Positions 24,280 to 32,483 of a DNA stretch of 64,000 nt are shown here, one piece after another. The notes beneath the pieces are model-generated. The model was given only the letters and a program-made list of their open reading frames with translations. It was not told the origin of the DNA and did no database searches. Within the stretch, counting starts at the first letter, position 1; every line of letters starts with the position of its first letter. A program made the position numbers and the translations under genes. This DNA is from Agromyces sp. LHK192 (GTDB lineage Bacteria; Actinomycetota; Actinomycetes; Actinomycetales; Microbacteriaceae). Location: assembly GCF_004006235.1 (NCBI RefSeq), contig NZ_CP034753.1, positions 124,001 through 188,000 of the forward strand. Direction: 5' to 3'.

Positions 24280-24972
24280 TCAGCCGCCGAGCAGCAGCCC
24301 GCGCAACTGGTCGGCCGAGTGAACCACGGCGAGGGTGTCGGCGGCCTCGGCGGGGGAGCCGTAGCCCCACTCGACGAGGATCGTCGGCACGCCGTTGGCG
24401 GCGGCGCCGAGGGTGTCGTAGCCGCGGTCGCCGACCATGACGGCGTCGGTCGTGTCGACGCCTGCCGCCCGCAGGCGTTCGAGGGCGTCGGCTACGACGT
24501 CGGCCTTCGTGCTGTTCGACTCGTCGTCCTTGGCGCCGGCGATCACCGTGAAGTACCCGGTCAGCGCGTTGTGCTCGAGCACGCGTCGGGCCATCGACTC
24601 GGGTTTCGAGGTCGCGAGCGCGATGGGGATGCCGGCGGCGTGGAGCCGTTGGAGCACTCCGGCGACGCCCGGGAAGACGGGCGACTCGAGCAGGTGCTCC
24701 CCGTAGTGGGCGCGGTACGCCTCGAGCGCCGCCCAGGCCTGCTCGTCATCCAGCCCGGCCATGAGGCGGAGGCTGTCGAGCAGGGGCGGGCCGACGTAGG
24801 CGCGGAGGGTGGCCTCGTCGGGCACGGGCAGCCCGAGTTCGGCGAAGGTGTGGGCGAGCGAGTTCGTGATCTCGCCTTCGGAGTCGACGATGGTGCCGTC
24901 GAGGTCGAAGAGCACGGCCGACCAGGTGCGCGTGGGCACGGGCGCCGTTCGGGTAGAGAGGGTCGAAGTCAC
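24280..24972 (-). CDS. HAD-superfamily phosphatase, phosphoglycolate-phosphatase-like
   Basis: A 230-residue hydrolase. Motif I is LFDLDGTIVDSE (nucleophile Asp), motif II the Ser in LATSKP, motif III the Lys in NSTKADVV, and motif IV VGDRGYD, with a helical cap between motifs I and II. This is the Gph/PGMB-like subfamily that dephosphorylates small phosphoesters. The exact substrate is not given by sequence. The GTG at 24972 is preceded by TAGGAT and 6 nt, suggesting a leaderless message. Confidence 0.87.
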   Translation of the reverse strand: MTSTLSTRTAPVPTRTWSAVLFDLDGTIVDSEGEITNSLAHTFAELGLPVPDEATLRAYVGPPLLDSLRLMAGLDDEQAWAALEAYRAHYGEHLLESPVFPGVAGVLQRLHAAGIPIALATSKPESMARRVLEHNALTGYFTVIAGAKDDESNSTKADVVADALERLRAAGVDTTDAVMVGDRGYDTLGAAANGVPTILVEWGYGSPAEAADTLAVVHSADQLRGLLLGG

Positions 24973-24984
24973 CGGGACATCCTA
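24973..24984 (-). promoter_or_regulatory. Leaderless -10 box of the HAD phosphatase gene
   Basis: On the minus strand TAGGAT (24984-24979) is followed by GTCCCG and the GTG start, with no Shine-Dalgarno sequence. Confidence 0.6.
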
Positions 24985-25025
24985 CGGTCCCTGCATCTGA
25001 GCGATTCTCAGGAACACGTCGCCGT

Positions 25026-25721
25026 TCAGAAGAGCGTCGGCACGCCGCTGTCGACGCCGCGCATCGCGTCGTAGTCGAGCACCACGCAGCGGATGCCCCG
25101 GTCCTCGGCCAGCGTGCGGGCCTGCGGCTTGATCTCCTGCGCGGCGAACACGCCCGTCACGGGCGCGAGCAGCGGGTCGCGGTTCATCAGCTCGAGGTAG
25201 CGGGTGAGCTGCTCGACGCCGTCGATGTCGCCGCGCCGCTTCAGTTCGACCGCGACGCTCGCGCCCGAGGCATCCTTCGCCAGGATGTCGACCGGGCCGA
25301 TCGCCGTCATGAACTCGCGGCGCACCAGCCGGTGGCCGTCGCCGAGCAGCTCGATCTGCTCGGCGAGCAGCTGCTGCAGGTGCGCCTCGACGCCGTCCTT
25401 CTGCAGGCCCGGATCGACGCCGAGATCGTGGTTCGAGTCGTGCAGCACCTCGTGGATCGACACGATCAGCCGGTCTGCGGTCTTCTTGTGGGTGACGGTC
25501 CACAGTTCGGTCACGCCGGATTCGCGCTGGTCGTCATCGGGCTCGGATGCCTCGAGCACGCACGGCGGGCTCATCCAGTTCAGCGGCTTGTAGCTGCCGC
25601 CGTCGGAGTGCACGAGCAGGCTCCCGTCGCCCTTGACCATGAGCAGGCGCGTGGCGAGCGGAAGGTGCGCCGAGAGCCGGCCGGCGTAGTCGACGGAGCA
25701 ACGGGCGATGACGAGGCGCAC
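25026..25721 (-). CDS. nucS: Mismatch-specific endonuclease NucS (EndoMS)
   Basis: A 231-residue nuclease of the NucS family, which in actinobacteria performs mismatch repair in the absence of MutS/MutL by cutting both strands at mismatches. The N-terminal dimerisation/DNA-binding domain starts [16 protein letters not shown]. The C-terminal RecB-like nuclease domain shows the catalytic Asp in [10 protein letters not shown] and Glu-x-Lys in VAVELKRRG. The C-terminus GVPTLF resembles the short hydrophobic sliding-clamp-binding tail of bacterial NucS. The GTG start at 25721 is 6 nt from TACACT, so it is probably leaderless. Confidence 0.94.
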   Translation of the reverse strand: MRLVIARCSVDYAGRLSAHLPLATRLLMVKGDGSLLVHSDGGSYKPLNWMSPPCVLEASEPDDDQRESGVTELWTVTHKKTADRLIVSIHEVLHDSNHDLGVDPGLQKDGVEAHLQQLLAEQIELLGDGHRLVRREFMTAIGPVDILAKDASGASVAVELKRRGDIDGVEQLTRYLELMNRDPLLAPVTGVFAAQEIKPQARTLAEDRGIRCVVLDYDAMRGVDSGVPTLF

Positions 25722-25733
25722 CGTTCGAGTGTA
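25722..25733 (-). promoter_or_regulatory. Leaderless -10 box of nucS
   Basis: TACACT (25733-25728, minus strand) followed by CGAACG and the GTG start. No Shine-Dalgarno sequence is present. Confidence 0.6.
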
Positions 25734-25769
25734 GGCGCCCGCAGGTGGAGCCGGGGGCGCGAGGTGCGC

Positions 25770-26363
25770 TCAGGCGTCGACGGCATAAGTGACGTGCACC
25801 GCGACGGGCGACACCGCGACGTCGACCTGGCGCAGGATGCGTCGGGTCTCGCCGGTGAACAGCGGCGTGCCCCGCCCCATGACGATCGGCGAGACGTGCA
25901 GGCGCAACTGGTCGAGCAGGCCCGCCTCGAGGCATCCGCCGACCGTCTCGCCGCCGCCCATCACGTACACGTCGCCGTCTCCGGCGGCCGCACTCGCCCG
26001 ACGGACCGCCGACGCCAGTCCATCGGTCACGAAGGTCAGCGGGTAGAGGTCCCGCAGTCGAGGCGCATCAGGCGCCTCGCTCGTGACGACGAACAGCGGC
26101 GGGCGGGCGTCGCGGTCGGCGCCGTAGCCCATGCCCTCACGCCACCCGTATGGACCGTCGACGACGTCGAAGAGGTGGCGCCCCATGATCACGGCGGCGG
26201 CCTCGCTCGCGCGGTCGAGCGCCTGCTGGTCGGCGTCCGCAGGCGACTCGACCCAGGTCTGGATCTCCTCGCCGCCCCGGCCGAGGCCGAGCGCCGGGCC
26301 GTCGTCGGGTCCCGTCACGAAGCCGTCGATGCTGATGCTGATGTCGCCGATCACGCGAGCCAT
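25770..26363 (-). CDS. Dihydrofolate reductase/RibD C-terminal-like reductase
   Basis: A 197-residue protein of the RibD_C family. The N-terminus GDISISIDGFVTGPDD, the central VIMGRHLFDVVDG and the NADPH-binding VYVMGGGETVGGCLEAGLLDQLRLHVSPIVMGRGTPLF (abridged: VMGGGETVG...VMGRGTPLF) match stand-alone members. These are NAD(P)H reductases of unknown substrate, not the riboflavin enzyme itself. The ATG at 26363 lies 6 nt after CAGACT and has no RBS, so it is a candidate leaderless gene. Confidence 0.85.
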   Translation of the reverse strand: MARVIGDISISIDGFVTGPDDGPALGLGRGGEEIQTWVESPADADQQALDRASEAAAVIMGRHLFDVVDGPYGWREGMGYGADRDARPPLFVVTSEAPDAPRLRDLYPLTFVTDGLASAVRRASAAAGDGDVYVMGGGETVGGCLEAGLLDQLRLHVSPIVMGRGTPLFTGETRRILRQVDVAVSPVAVHVTYAVDA

Positions 26364-26375
26364 GCCGTCAGTCTG
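26364..26375 (-). promoter_or_regulatory. Leaderless -10 box of the RibD-like reductase gene
   Basis: CAGACT (26375-26370, minus strand), then GACGGC, then the ATG. The hexamer keeps A2 and T6 of the -10 consensus. Confidence 0.45.
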
Positions 26376-26423
26376 CGAGCGACCGCCGAGGCCTGCAACG
26401 GGTTGACAGGTCGGAGCAGCCCG

Positions 26424-27809
26424 TCAGTCGTGCCGGGCGCCCCTCGTGCCCGACCGTTCGCGCACGGCCGGTGCCATCGCCACCGCGACGACCATGAGCC
26501 CGAGCAGCACGCACAGCGCCGTGAGGATGCCGAGGTGCTCGCCGATGAGTCCGAGCAGCGGCGGGCCGACGAGGAACGCGGTGTAGCCGATCATCGCGAC
26601 CGCCGAGACACGGGCGGCGGCCTGGGCGCGGTCCGGCACGTCGGCGGCGGCGGACATGCCGACCGGGAACCCGAGCGACGCGCCGATGCCCCAGAGCACG
26701 ACGCCGAGCACGAGCATCCACAGCTCGGTGCCGAAGATGAACAGCGCGAGCCCGGCGACGCCGACGATCGCCTCGGTGCGGATCACGGGCACCCGCCCGA
26801 ACCGGTCGAGGATCGGTCCGCCGAGCACTCGGGCGGCCGTCATCGAGATCGTGAACACCGTGAACACCGTGGCGGCTGTGGTCTCGTCGAACTCGTGGCC
26901 GTCGACGACCGCGATCGCGATCCAGTCGTTCGCACTGCCCTCGGCGAACGACATCGCGAGCATCACCACGCCGATGGCGATGAGGCGCAGGTCGGCCCAG
27001 ACGGCGAGGTTCGAACGGAGGCGCTGGGCCCATCCGGTACGCCGTCTGCCCGCCGCGGCGCCGTGCGCGCTATCGGGCTCGCCGTACGCCGCGCGGTGCG
27101 GGATGAAGCGTCCGGCGAGGAGCACGCCGCCCGCGATGATCGCGCCGACGACGGCGAAGTGCGGGGCGACGGGCACGCCGAGACCGGATGCCCCGGCCGC
27201 GAGGCCGGCGCCGGCGACCGTGCCGAAGCTGAAGAAGGCGTGCATGAGCGGCATCACGGTGCGGCCGAGCTCGCGCTCGACCTCGGCCGCGTCGACGTTC
27301 ATCACGACGTCGACCGCGCCGTTGCCGAGGCCCGCCAGCATGAGCCCGATGACGATGATGGGCAGGGAGGGCACCAGCGAGCCGCCGACCCCGACCAGCG
27401 CGATGCCGACCGCGACGACGAGCAGCATCGCGACCATGCTCGCCCGCGGCCCGACGCGTGCGAGCACGAGCGGTGCGACGACGAGTCCGACGACCGAGGC
27501 GAGCGATCCGGTGAGGATCACGAGCCCGACGCCCTGCGTGGTCAGGTCGACGGCGTCGCGCAGCGTTGGCAGGCGCGCGACCCAGGTCGCCATGCTGAGG
27601 CCCGAGAGGAAGAACACCGCGAACACGGCGTTGCGCCACGCGCGGAGCTCGCGCGGCGAGCGGGAACCGCCGTGTGCGCCGGAGGCGTGACCTGCGCCGC
27701 GCTCGCCCACGCCGCGCTCGCCGCCGTTCGGCTCGGGCGCTGCGGCATCCGACGGCCCGGTCGTGTCGCGCACGTCGTCCACGCTATCGGGGGAGGCGGG
27801 CTGCGCCAT
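26424..27809 (-). CDS. MFS transporter (12 TM, fucose-permease/FsrB-like), candidate LacI target
   Basis: A 461-residue permease. A hydrophilic Gly/Ser-rich N-terminus (about 50 residues) precedes helix 1 (WRNAVFAVFFLSGLSMATWVARLP). About 12 hydrophobic segments are seen, with a central basic loop (GAAAGRRRTGWAQRLRS). GNGAVDVVMNVDAAEVE is typical of a subgroup of MFS permeases of unknown substrate. The ATG at 27809 was chosen because upstream in-frame sequence would cross two palindromic operators at 27857-27885. Those operators match the site before the lacI-family gene at 31404, so sugar or sugar-derivative transport under that repressor is the likely setting. Confidence 0.85.
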   Translation of the reverse strand: MAQPASPDSVDDVRDTTGPSDAAAPEPNGGERGVGERGAGHASGAHGGSRSPRELRAWRNAVFAVFFLSGLSMATWVARLPTLRDAVDLTTQGVGLVILTGSLASVVGLVVAPLVLARVGPRASMVAMLLVVAVGIALVGVGGSLVPSLPIIVIGLMLAGLGNGAVDVVMNVDAAEVERELGRTVMPLMHAFFSFGTVAGAGLAAGASGLGVPVAPHFAVVGAIIAGGVLLAGRFIPHRAAYGEPDSAHGAAAGRRRTGWAQRLRSNLAVWADLRLIAIGVVMLAMSFAEGSANDWIAIAVVDGHEFDETTAATVFTVFTISMTAARVLGGPILDRFGRVPVIRTEAIVGVAGLALFIFGTELWMLVLGVVLWGIGASLGFPVGMSAAADVPDRAQAAARVSAVAMIGYTAFLVGPPLLGLIGEHLGILTALCVLLGLMVVAVAMAPAVRERSGTRGARHD

Positions 27810-28203
27810 CGGATGCTCCTTGCCTGAGGCCGTGCGGGAATCGCACACGGGGCCGGTCGAATCGATTCGAGTCGAATCGATTCGAATGGTAGCGCCCGGC
27901 GCCGGGCGCGGCAACTCGCGATCGCGGCGCCGCGCCCGCTCTCGATCGCCCCGACGCACCCGCTCGGCATCGCCATGACGCACCAGCTCGGCATCGAGTG
28001 GGCAGGTATCGCTCCAACATCGCACGGGAACAGCGATCGTCGCCCACTCGATCGGTGGCGGGTCGGCCCGTCACACACCCGACCGTCGGCGGCCCCGCCG
28101 ATACGATGGCGGGACTGGCGCACGGAGCATCCGGACACGACCCGGACCACCCGCCTGGTCGGCCCACCCCGTCGACCCGTTCCAGAGATCGAGGTATTCG
28201 AGG
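27810..28203. other. Intergenic region between MFS permease and tdh
   Basis: These 394 bp hold the double LacI-type operator, an 18-bp perfect palindrome (GCGCCCGGCGCCGGGCGC, 27892-27909), two copies of GCTCGGCATCG around 27962-28000, and GATACGATGG (about 28099), which contains the plausible tdh -10 TACGAT. No gene can be supported; long frames here are arginine/serine-rich shadows. Confidence 0.6.
27857..27885. promoter_or_regulatory. Double palindromic operator before the MFS permease
   Basis: TCGAATCGATTCGA occurs twice, at 27857-27870 and 27872-27885, with centres 15 bp apart. The same palindrome core is found before the lacI-family gene (31365-31380). A central CpG within an even palindrome is typical of LacI-family operators. 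The permease starts about 48 bp away on the minus strand, so binding would block transcription or elongation. Confidence 0.8.
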
Positions 28204-29247
28204 ATGAAAGCCCTCTTCAAGCCCGCGCCCGGCGCGGGGTTCGAGTTCGTCGACCGGCCCGAGCCCGAGGTGGGCCCCGGCGACGTGAAGATCCGGGTGC
28301 TGCGCACCGGCATCTGCGGCACCGACCTGCACATCGAGCAGTGGGACGACTGGGCTGCGTCCACGATCGCCGCGCCGCTCATCGCCGGCCACGAGTTCGC
28401 CGGCGAGGTCGTCGAGGTCGGACCGCTCGTGCACGACGTCGAGGTCGGCGACCTGGTGTCGGGCGAGGGGCACATCGTGTGCGGCATGTGCCGCAACTGC
28501 CGCGCGGGGCGTCGGCAGATGTGCATCCGAACGCTGGGCCTGGGATTGCACCGTGACGGCGCGTTCGCCGAGTACGTGGTGATCCCGGGCGAGAACGTGT
28601 GGGTGCACCACTCGCCGGTCGCCCCCGAGGTCGCGGCGATCTTCGACCCGTTCGGCAACGCGGTGCACACGGCCCTGTCGTTCTCGGTCGTCGGCGAGGA
28701 CGTGCTGGTCACCGGCTGCGGGCCGATCGGCCTGATGTCGATCGCGGTCGCGCGGCATGTCGGCGCCCGGTTCATCGTGGCGACGGATGTCTCACCGGCC
28801 CGCCTCGAGTTGGCGGTGCGGATGGGTGCGGATGCCGCGGTCGACGTGCGATCCGAGGACCTGCACGACGTGCAGCGCCGGCTCGGGATGCGCGAGGGCT
28901 TCGACGTCGGGTTCGAGATGTCGGGGGCGCCGAAGGCGCTGCCGCAGATGATCGACAACATGAACCACGGCGGCCGCATCGCGATGCTCGGGTTGCCGGC
29001 GCAGGAGTTCCCGGTCGACTGGGGCAAGGTCGTCACCCACATGCTGACGCTCAAGGGCATCTACGGACGCGAGATGTTCGAGACGTGGAACTCCATGTCG
29101 GCGATGCTGCAGACGAGCGACGTGCTGCGCGAGCGGGTCGGGTCGCTGATCTCCGACCGGTTCCCGGCGCGCGAGTGGCGCGCGGCGTTCGATGCGGCGG
29201 AATCGGGTGGCGTGGGCAAGGTCATCCTGGATTGGACGGAGGTCTGA
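28204..29247 (+). CDS. tdh: L-threonine 3-dehydrogenase
   Basis: A 347-residue zinc medium-chain dehydrogenase that oxidises L-threonine to 2-amino-3-ketobutyrate with NAD. Catalytic zinc ligands are in [10 protein letters not shown] and AGHEFAGEV. The structural zinc cysteines are in [15 protein letters not shown]. The NAD Rossmann motif is [20 protein letters not shown]. The C-terminal segment ([18 protein letters not shown]) is characteristic of Tdh rather than generic alcohol dehydrogenases. Two nucleotides separate its stop from kbl, the next enzyme of the pathway. The RBS is GAGG directly before the ATG with a second GAGG further up. Confidence 0.95.
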   Translation: MKALFKPAPGAGFEFVDRPEPEVGPGDVKIRVLRTGICGTDLHIEQWDDWAASTIAAPLIAGHEFAGEVVEVGPLVHDVEVGDLVSGEGHIVCGMCRNCRAGRRQMCIRTLGLGLHRDGAFAEYVVIPGENVWVHHSPVAPEVAAIFDPFGNAVHTALSFSVVGEDVLVTGCGPIGLMSIAVARHVGARFIVATDVSPARLELAVRMGADAAVDVRSEDLHDVQRRLGMREGFDVGFEMSGAPKALPQMIDNMNHGGRIAMLGLPAQEFPVDWGKVVTHMLTLKGIYGREMFETWNSMSAMLQTSDVLRERVGSLISDRFPAREWRAAFDAAESGGVGKVILDWTEV

Positions 29248-29249
29248 GC

Positions 29250-30458
29250 ATGTACGGATCGGTGAAGGACCAGCTGCGGGCCGAGCTCGACGAGATCGAG
29301 GCCGCGGGGCTGACGAAGCGCGAGCGGGGCATCCGCGGCCCGCAGGCCGCCGAGGTCGAGGTCGAGGGGGCCGACGGCGGCACGCAGCGCGTGCTGAACT
29401 TCTGCGCGAACAACTACCTCGGGCTCGCCGACGATCCGCGCATCGTCGAGGCGGCGCATCGCGGCCTCGACGAGTGGGGCTACGGCATGGCGAGCGTCAG
29501 GTTCATCTGCGGCACGCAGACCCAGCACCTCGACCTGGAGCGCAAGGTGTCGGAGTTCCTGGGGTACGACGACACGATCCTGTTCTCGTCCTGCTTCGAC
29601 GCGAACGGCGGCGTGTTCGAGACGCTGTTCGGGCCCGATGACGCGATCATCTCGGACGCGCTCAACCACGCATCGATCATCGACGGCATCCGGCTGTCGA
29701 AGGCGCGCCGGTACCGGTACGCGAACCGCGATCTGGCCGACCTCGAGGCGAAGCTCGTCGAGGCATCCGACGCGCGGCGCCGGGTGATCGTGACCGATGG
29801 CGTGTTCTCGATGGACGGCTACTACGCCCCGTTGGCCGAGATCTGCGACCTGGCCGACCGGTACGACGCGCTCGTCTTCGTCGACGACTCGCACGCGGTC
29901 GGATTCGTCGGCGCGAACGGCCGCGGCACCCCGGAGCTGTGCGGCGTCGAGGGTCGGGTCGACATCACGACCGGGACGTTCGGCAAGGCGCTCGGCGGGG
30001 CATCCGGCGGGTACGTCGCCGCCCGCCAGGAGATCGTGGACCTGCTGCGCCAACGCGCCCGCCCGTACCTGTTCTCGAACACCCTCGCGCCGGCGATCGT
30101 CGCAGGCACGCTGCAGGCGCTCGACCTGCTCGCGTCGTCGGGCGAGTTGCGGGAGCAGTTGGTCGCGAACGCGGCCCTCTTCCGGGAGCTGATGGATGCC
30201 GCGGGCTTCGACCTGCTGCCCGGCTCGCACGCGATCGTGCCCGTCATGTTCGGCGACGCCGCGCTGACCGCGCGCATCGCCGACGCGTTGCAGCGCCGGG
30301 GCGTGTACGTGACCGCGTTCTCGTTCCCCGTCGTGCCGAAGGGGCAGGCCCGCATCCGCGTGCAGTTGTCGGCCGCGCACTCGGAGGACGAGATCCGCGC
30401 CTGCGTCGACGCGTTCACCGCGGCGCGCGATGAGGTGGCCGGAGCAGCGGCCGAGTAG
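29250..30458 (+). CDS. kbl: Glycine C-acetyltransferase (2-amino-3-ketobutyrate CoA ligase)
   Basis: A 402-residue PLP enzyme of the alpha-oxoamine synthase family that splits 2-amino-3-ketobutyrate with CoA to glycine and acetyl-CoA, completing threonine breakdown. Signatures: [14 protein letters not shown] near the N-terminus, [28 protein letters not shown], and the PLP lysine in [15 protein letters not shown]. Full length. It is in an operon with tdh (2-nt gap, RBS GGAGG inside the end of tdh). Confidence 0.95.
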   Translation: MYGSVKDQLRAELDEIEAAGLTKRERGIRGPQAAEVEVEGADGGTQRVLNFCANNYLGLADDPRIVEAAHRGLDEWGYGMASVRFICGTQTQHLDLERKVSEFLGYDDTILFSSCFDANGGVFETLFGPDDAIISDALNHASIIDGIRLSKARRYRYANRDLADLEAKLVEASDARRRVIVTDGVFSMDGYYAPLAEICDLADRYDALVFVDDSHAVGFVGANGRGTPELCGVEGRVDITTGTFGKALGGASGGYVAARQEIVDLLRQRARPYLFSNTLAPAIVAGTLQALDLLASSGELREQLVANAALFRELMDAAGFDLLPGSHAIVPVMFGDAALTARIADALQRRGVYVTAFSFPVVPKGQARIRVQLSAAHSEDEIRACVDAFTAARDEVAGAAAE

Positions 30459-30485
30459 GGGAGCGTCCGCGAGATCTCGATACGG

Positions 30486-30541
30486 CGCTGCGCGCCTACT
30501 CGACCACCGGGGGCGCTGCGCGCCTACTCGACCACCGGGGG
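30486..30541 (+). repeat. 28-bp perfect direct doublet, REP-like intergenic element
   Basis: Two abutting identical 28-bp units (30486-30513 and 30514-30541) each read CGCTGCGCGCCTACTCGACC and on to a G-run. A third truncated copy begins at 30542, and GATCTCGATACG precedes the first. Motifs of the form CTCGATACG...CTACTCGACCACCGG recur between genes in many actinobacterial genomes as far as I recall. It lies between kbl and the SDR gene (convergent), where it could affect termination or mRNA decay. Confidence 0.8.
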
Positions 30542-30547
30542 CGCTGC

Positions 30548-31315
30548 TCAGCGCCGCCCGCGCGCTCCGACCGCGGCGGAGACCGACGGCGGCACGAGCC
30601 GGCTCAGCGCGATGATCACGCGGTACTTCAGCGACGGGATCGAGACCGCCTTGCCGCGTGCGGCGTCGCGCAGCCCCTCCTCGACGACGGTGCGGGCGTC
30701 GAGCCACATCCACGGGGCGACGCCCTCCTTGCCGCGGGCGAGGCCCATGCGCGCGTGGAAGTCGGTGTGCGTGAAGCCAGGGCAGACGGCGGTCGTCGTC
30801 ACGCCTCGGGCGCCGTAGGCGCCGTTCGCCCACCGGCTGAAGCTGATCAGCCAGCCCTTGCAGGCGCCGTAGGTCGAGCGCGGGATGAACCCCGCGACCG
30901 AGGCGACGTTGATGATGCGCCCGCGCCCGCGGGGGAGCATCTGGCCGAGGGCGGCGTGGCTGAGGCGCATCGGCACCTCGACGTGGAGGGCGAGGTGGCG
31001 CACCTCGTCCTCGATGTCGTTCGAGGCGAAGTCGAGCGGGAGCCCGAAGCCGGCGTTGTTCACGAGCAGGTCGATCGGCCGCTCGCGGTCGGCGATGCGG
31101 GCGACGACCTTCGCGAGGTGGCGACGCTTCAGCAGGTCGGCGGGCAGCACCTCGACGGTGACCCCGAAGCGGGAGCGGAGGTCGAGGGCCACTCGGTCGA
31201 GGGCGTCGCGATCGCGCGCGACGAGCACGAGGCTCGCTCCGGTCGCGGCGAGTTGTCGGGCGAACTCGGCGCCGAGCCCTGAGCTCGCACCGGTGATGAG
31301 GGCGGTTCCGGCCAT
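30548..31315 (-). CDS. Short-chain dehydrogenase/reductase
   Basis: A 255-residue classical SDR. The cofactor motif is ALITGASSGLGAEFARQLA, the structural NNAGFG motif is present, and the catalytic tetrad includes Ser in NVASVAGF and the YxxxK-equivalent STYGACKGWLISF, where Tyr and Lys are 4 apart as expected. The C-terminal basic tail (VGARGRR) is like SDRs of the SDR7/DltE-type group. Substrate unknown. The ATG at 31315 is 7 nt from TATGCT. An alternative in-frame ATG lies at 31327. It is divergent from the LacI-family gene, and their shared operator may control both. Confidence 0.87.
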   Translation of the reverse strand: MAGTALITGASSGLGAEFARQLAATGASLVLVARDRDALDRVALDLRSRFGVTVEVLPADLLKRRHLAKVVARIADRERPIDLLVNNAGFGLPLDFASNDIEDEVRHLALHVEVPMRLSHAALGQMLPRGRGRIINVASVAGFIPRSTYGACKGWLISFSRWANGAYGARGVTTTAVCPGFTHTDFHARMGLARGKEGVAPWMWLDARTVVEEGLRDAARGKAVSIPSLKYRVIIALSRLVPPSVSAAVGARGRR

Positions 31316-31364
31316 GCCGGACAGCATATGCACGGTCGGGCGACGTGCGTCGACCGGCACCGTT

Positions 31365-31396
31365 CTCGAATCGATTCGAGCGGGATGTCCTATGAT
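31365..31396. promoter_or_regulatory. LacI-type operator and promoter of the lacI-family gene
   Basis: The palindrome CTCGAATCGATTCGAG (31365-31380) is followed by the -10 TATGAT (31391-31396), 7 nt before the ATG at 31404. The -35 region would lie within the palindrome, so repressor binding would block polymerase. The same core appears twice before the MFS permease at 27857-27885. This supports autoregulation plus control of the permease. Confidence 0.8.
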
Positions 31397-31403
31397 CGGG
31401 GGC

Positions 31404-32468
31404 ATGCCCACCGACCCCGCGCCGAGGCATCCGACCCTCGCCGACGTCGCCGCGAAGGCCGGCGTCTCCGCGTCGACCGCGTCACTCGCGTTCAGCGGCT
31501 CCGGCCCGGTCTCGGATGCCACGAAGGAGCGCGTGCTCGCCGCGGCCGCCGAACTCGGTTACGCCGGACCCGATCCGCGCGCCCGATCGCTGCGTCGCGG
31601 CCGCTCGGGCATCGTCGGCGTCGTGCTCGAGGAGCGGGTGCGCGCCGCGTTCCTCGACCCGGTGAAGATCCGGACCCTCGACGGCATCGCCGACGGCATC
31701 GCCCCGCTCGGCGCGGGCCTGCTGCTGCTGCCCGACCTGGGCGAGGGCGAGACCACGATCAGCGTCGAGTCGGCGCCGCTCGACGCCGTCGTGCTGCTCT
31801 GGTGCGGCCTGCGCAGCGCGAAGTCGATCGAGGCGCTGCGTTCGCGGGGCATCCCGGTCGTCGCGATCGAGTGCGAGGTCGAAGACGGCATCCCGCGCAT
31901 CACGATCGACAACGTCGACGCGACCCGTCGAGGCGCCGAGTACCTGCGCGAGCTCGGCCATCGCGACGTCGCCGTGGTGGCCCTGCCGCTCGACGCCGAG
32001 CGCCGTCGCGGCGCCGTCACCGATGCCCTGCTCGCCGAGGCGACGAACGTGGTCACGCTCGAGCGGCTCGCGGGCGCCCGCCAGGTCTACCCGGACGCGC
32101 CGGCCGTGGAGACCTCGGCGAGCTCGATCGAGGAGGGCCGCATCGCGGCGCGCACCCTGCTCGACGTCGATGCCGGCGTGCGGCCGACCGCGATCATCGC
32201 CCAGTCCGACCTGCTCGCGGCCGGCGTGATCGCGGCCGCCGAGGAACTCGGTCTCGACGTGCCCGGCGACCTCAGCGTCATCGGGTTCGACGGCATTCGC
32301 GTCGACGGCCTGCAGCACGACCTCACGACCCTCGACCAGCCGTCGGCGGCGAAGGGCCGGGCGGCGGGCGAGGCGGTCGTGCGCATGCTCGCGGGGGAGG
32401 AGCCCGAGTCGGTCGCCTTCACGAGCACCCTGCACATCGGCGACACCGCCGCCCGCCCGGCCCGCTGA
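31404..32468 (+). CDS. LacI-family transcriptional repressor
   Basis: A 354-residue repressor. The N-terminal helix-turn-helix PTLADVAAKAGVSASTASLAFSGSGPVSDATKERV (abridged: TLADVAAKAGVS...SDATKERV) is followed by the hinge and a periplasmic-binding-protein-like sensor domain ending GFDGIRVDGLQHDLTTLDQPSAAKG. Effector unknown, presumably a carbohydrate transported by the MFS permease that shares its operator. The ATG at 31404 is 7 nt downstream of TATGAT and lacks an RBS, so the mRNA is probably leaderless. The longer frame upstream has no coding support. Confidence 0.88.
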   Translation: MPTDPAPRHPTLADVAAKAGVSASTASLAFSGSGPVSDATKERVLAAAAELGYAGPDPRARSLRRGRSGIVGVVLEERVRAAFLDPVKIRTLDGIADGIAPLGAGLLLLPDLGEGETTISVESAPLDAVVLLWCGLRSAKSIEALRSRGIPVVAIECEVEDGIPRITIDNVDATRRGAEYLRELGHRDVAVVALPLDAERRRGAVTDALLAEATNVVTLERLAGARQVYPDAPAVETSASSIEEGRIAARTLLDVDAGVRPTAIIAQSDLLAAGVIAAAEELGLDVPGDLSVIGFDGIRVDGLQHDLTTLDQPSAAKGRAAGEAVVRMLAGEEPESVAFTSTLHIGDTAARPAR

Positions 32469-32483
32469 CGCGCGCCGCGCGCG

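Noticed and set aside
30486..30541. Possible CRISPR remnant (two 28-bp repeats)
   Set aside because: The repeats abut without a spacer and no cas genes are present.
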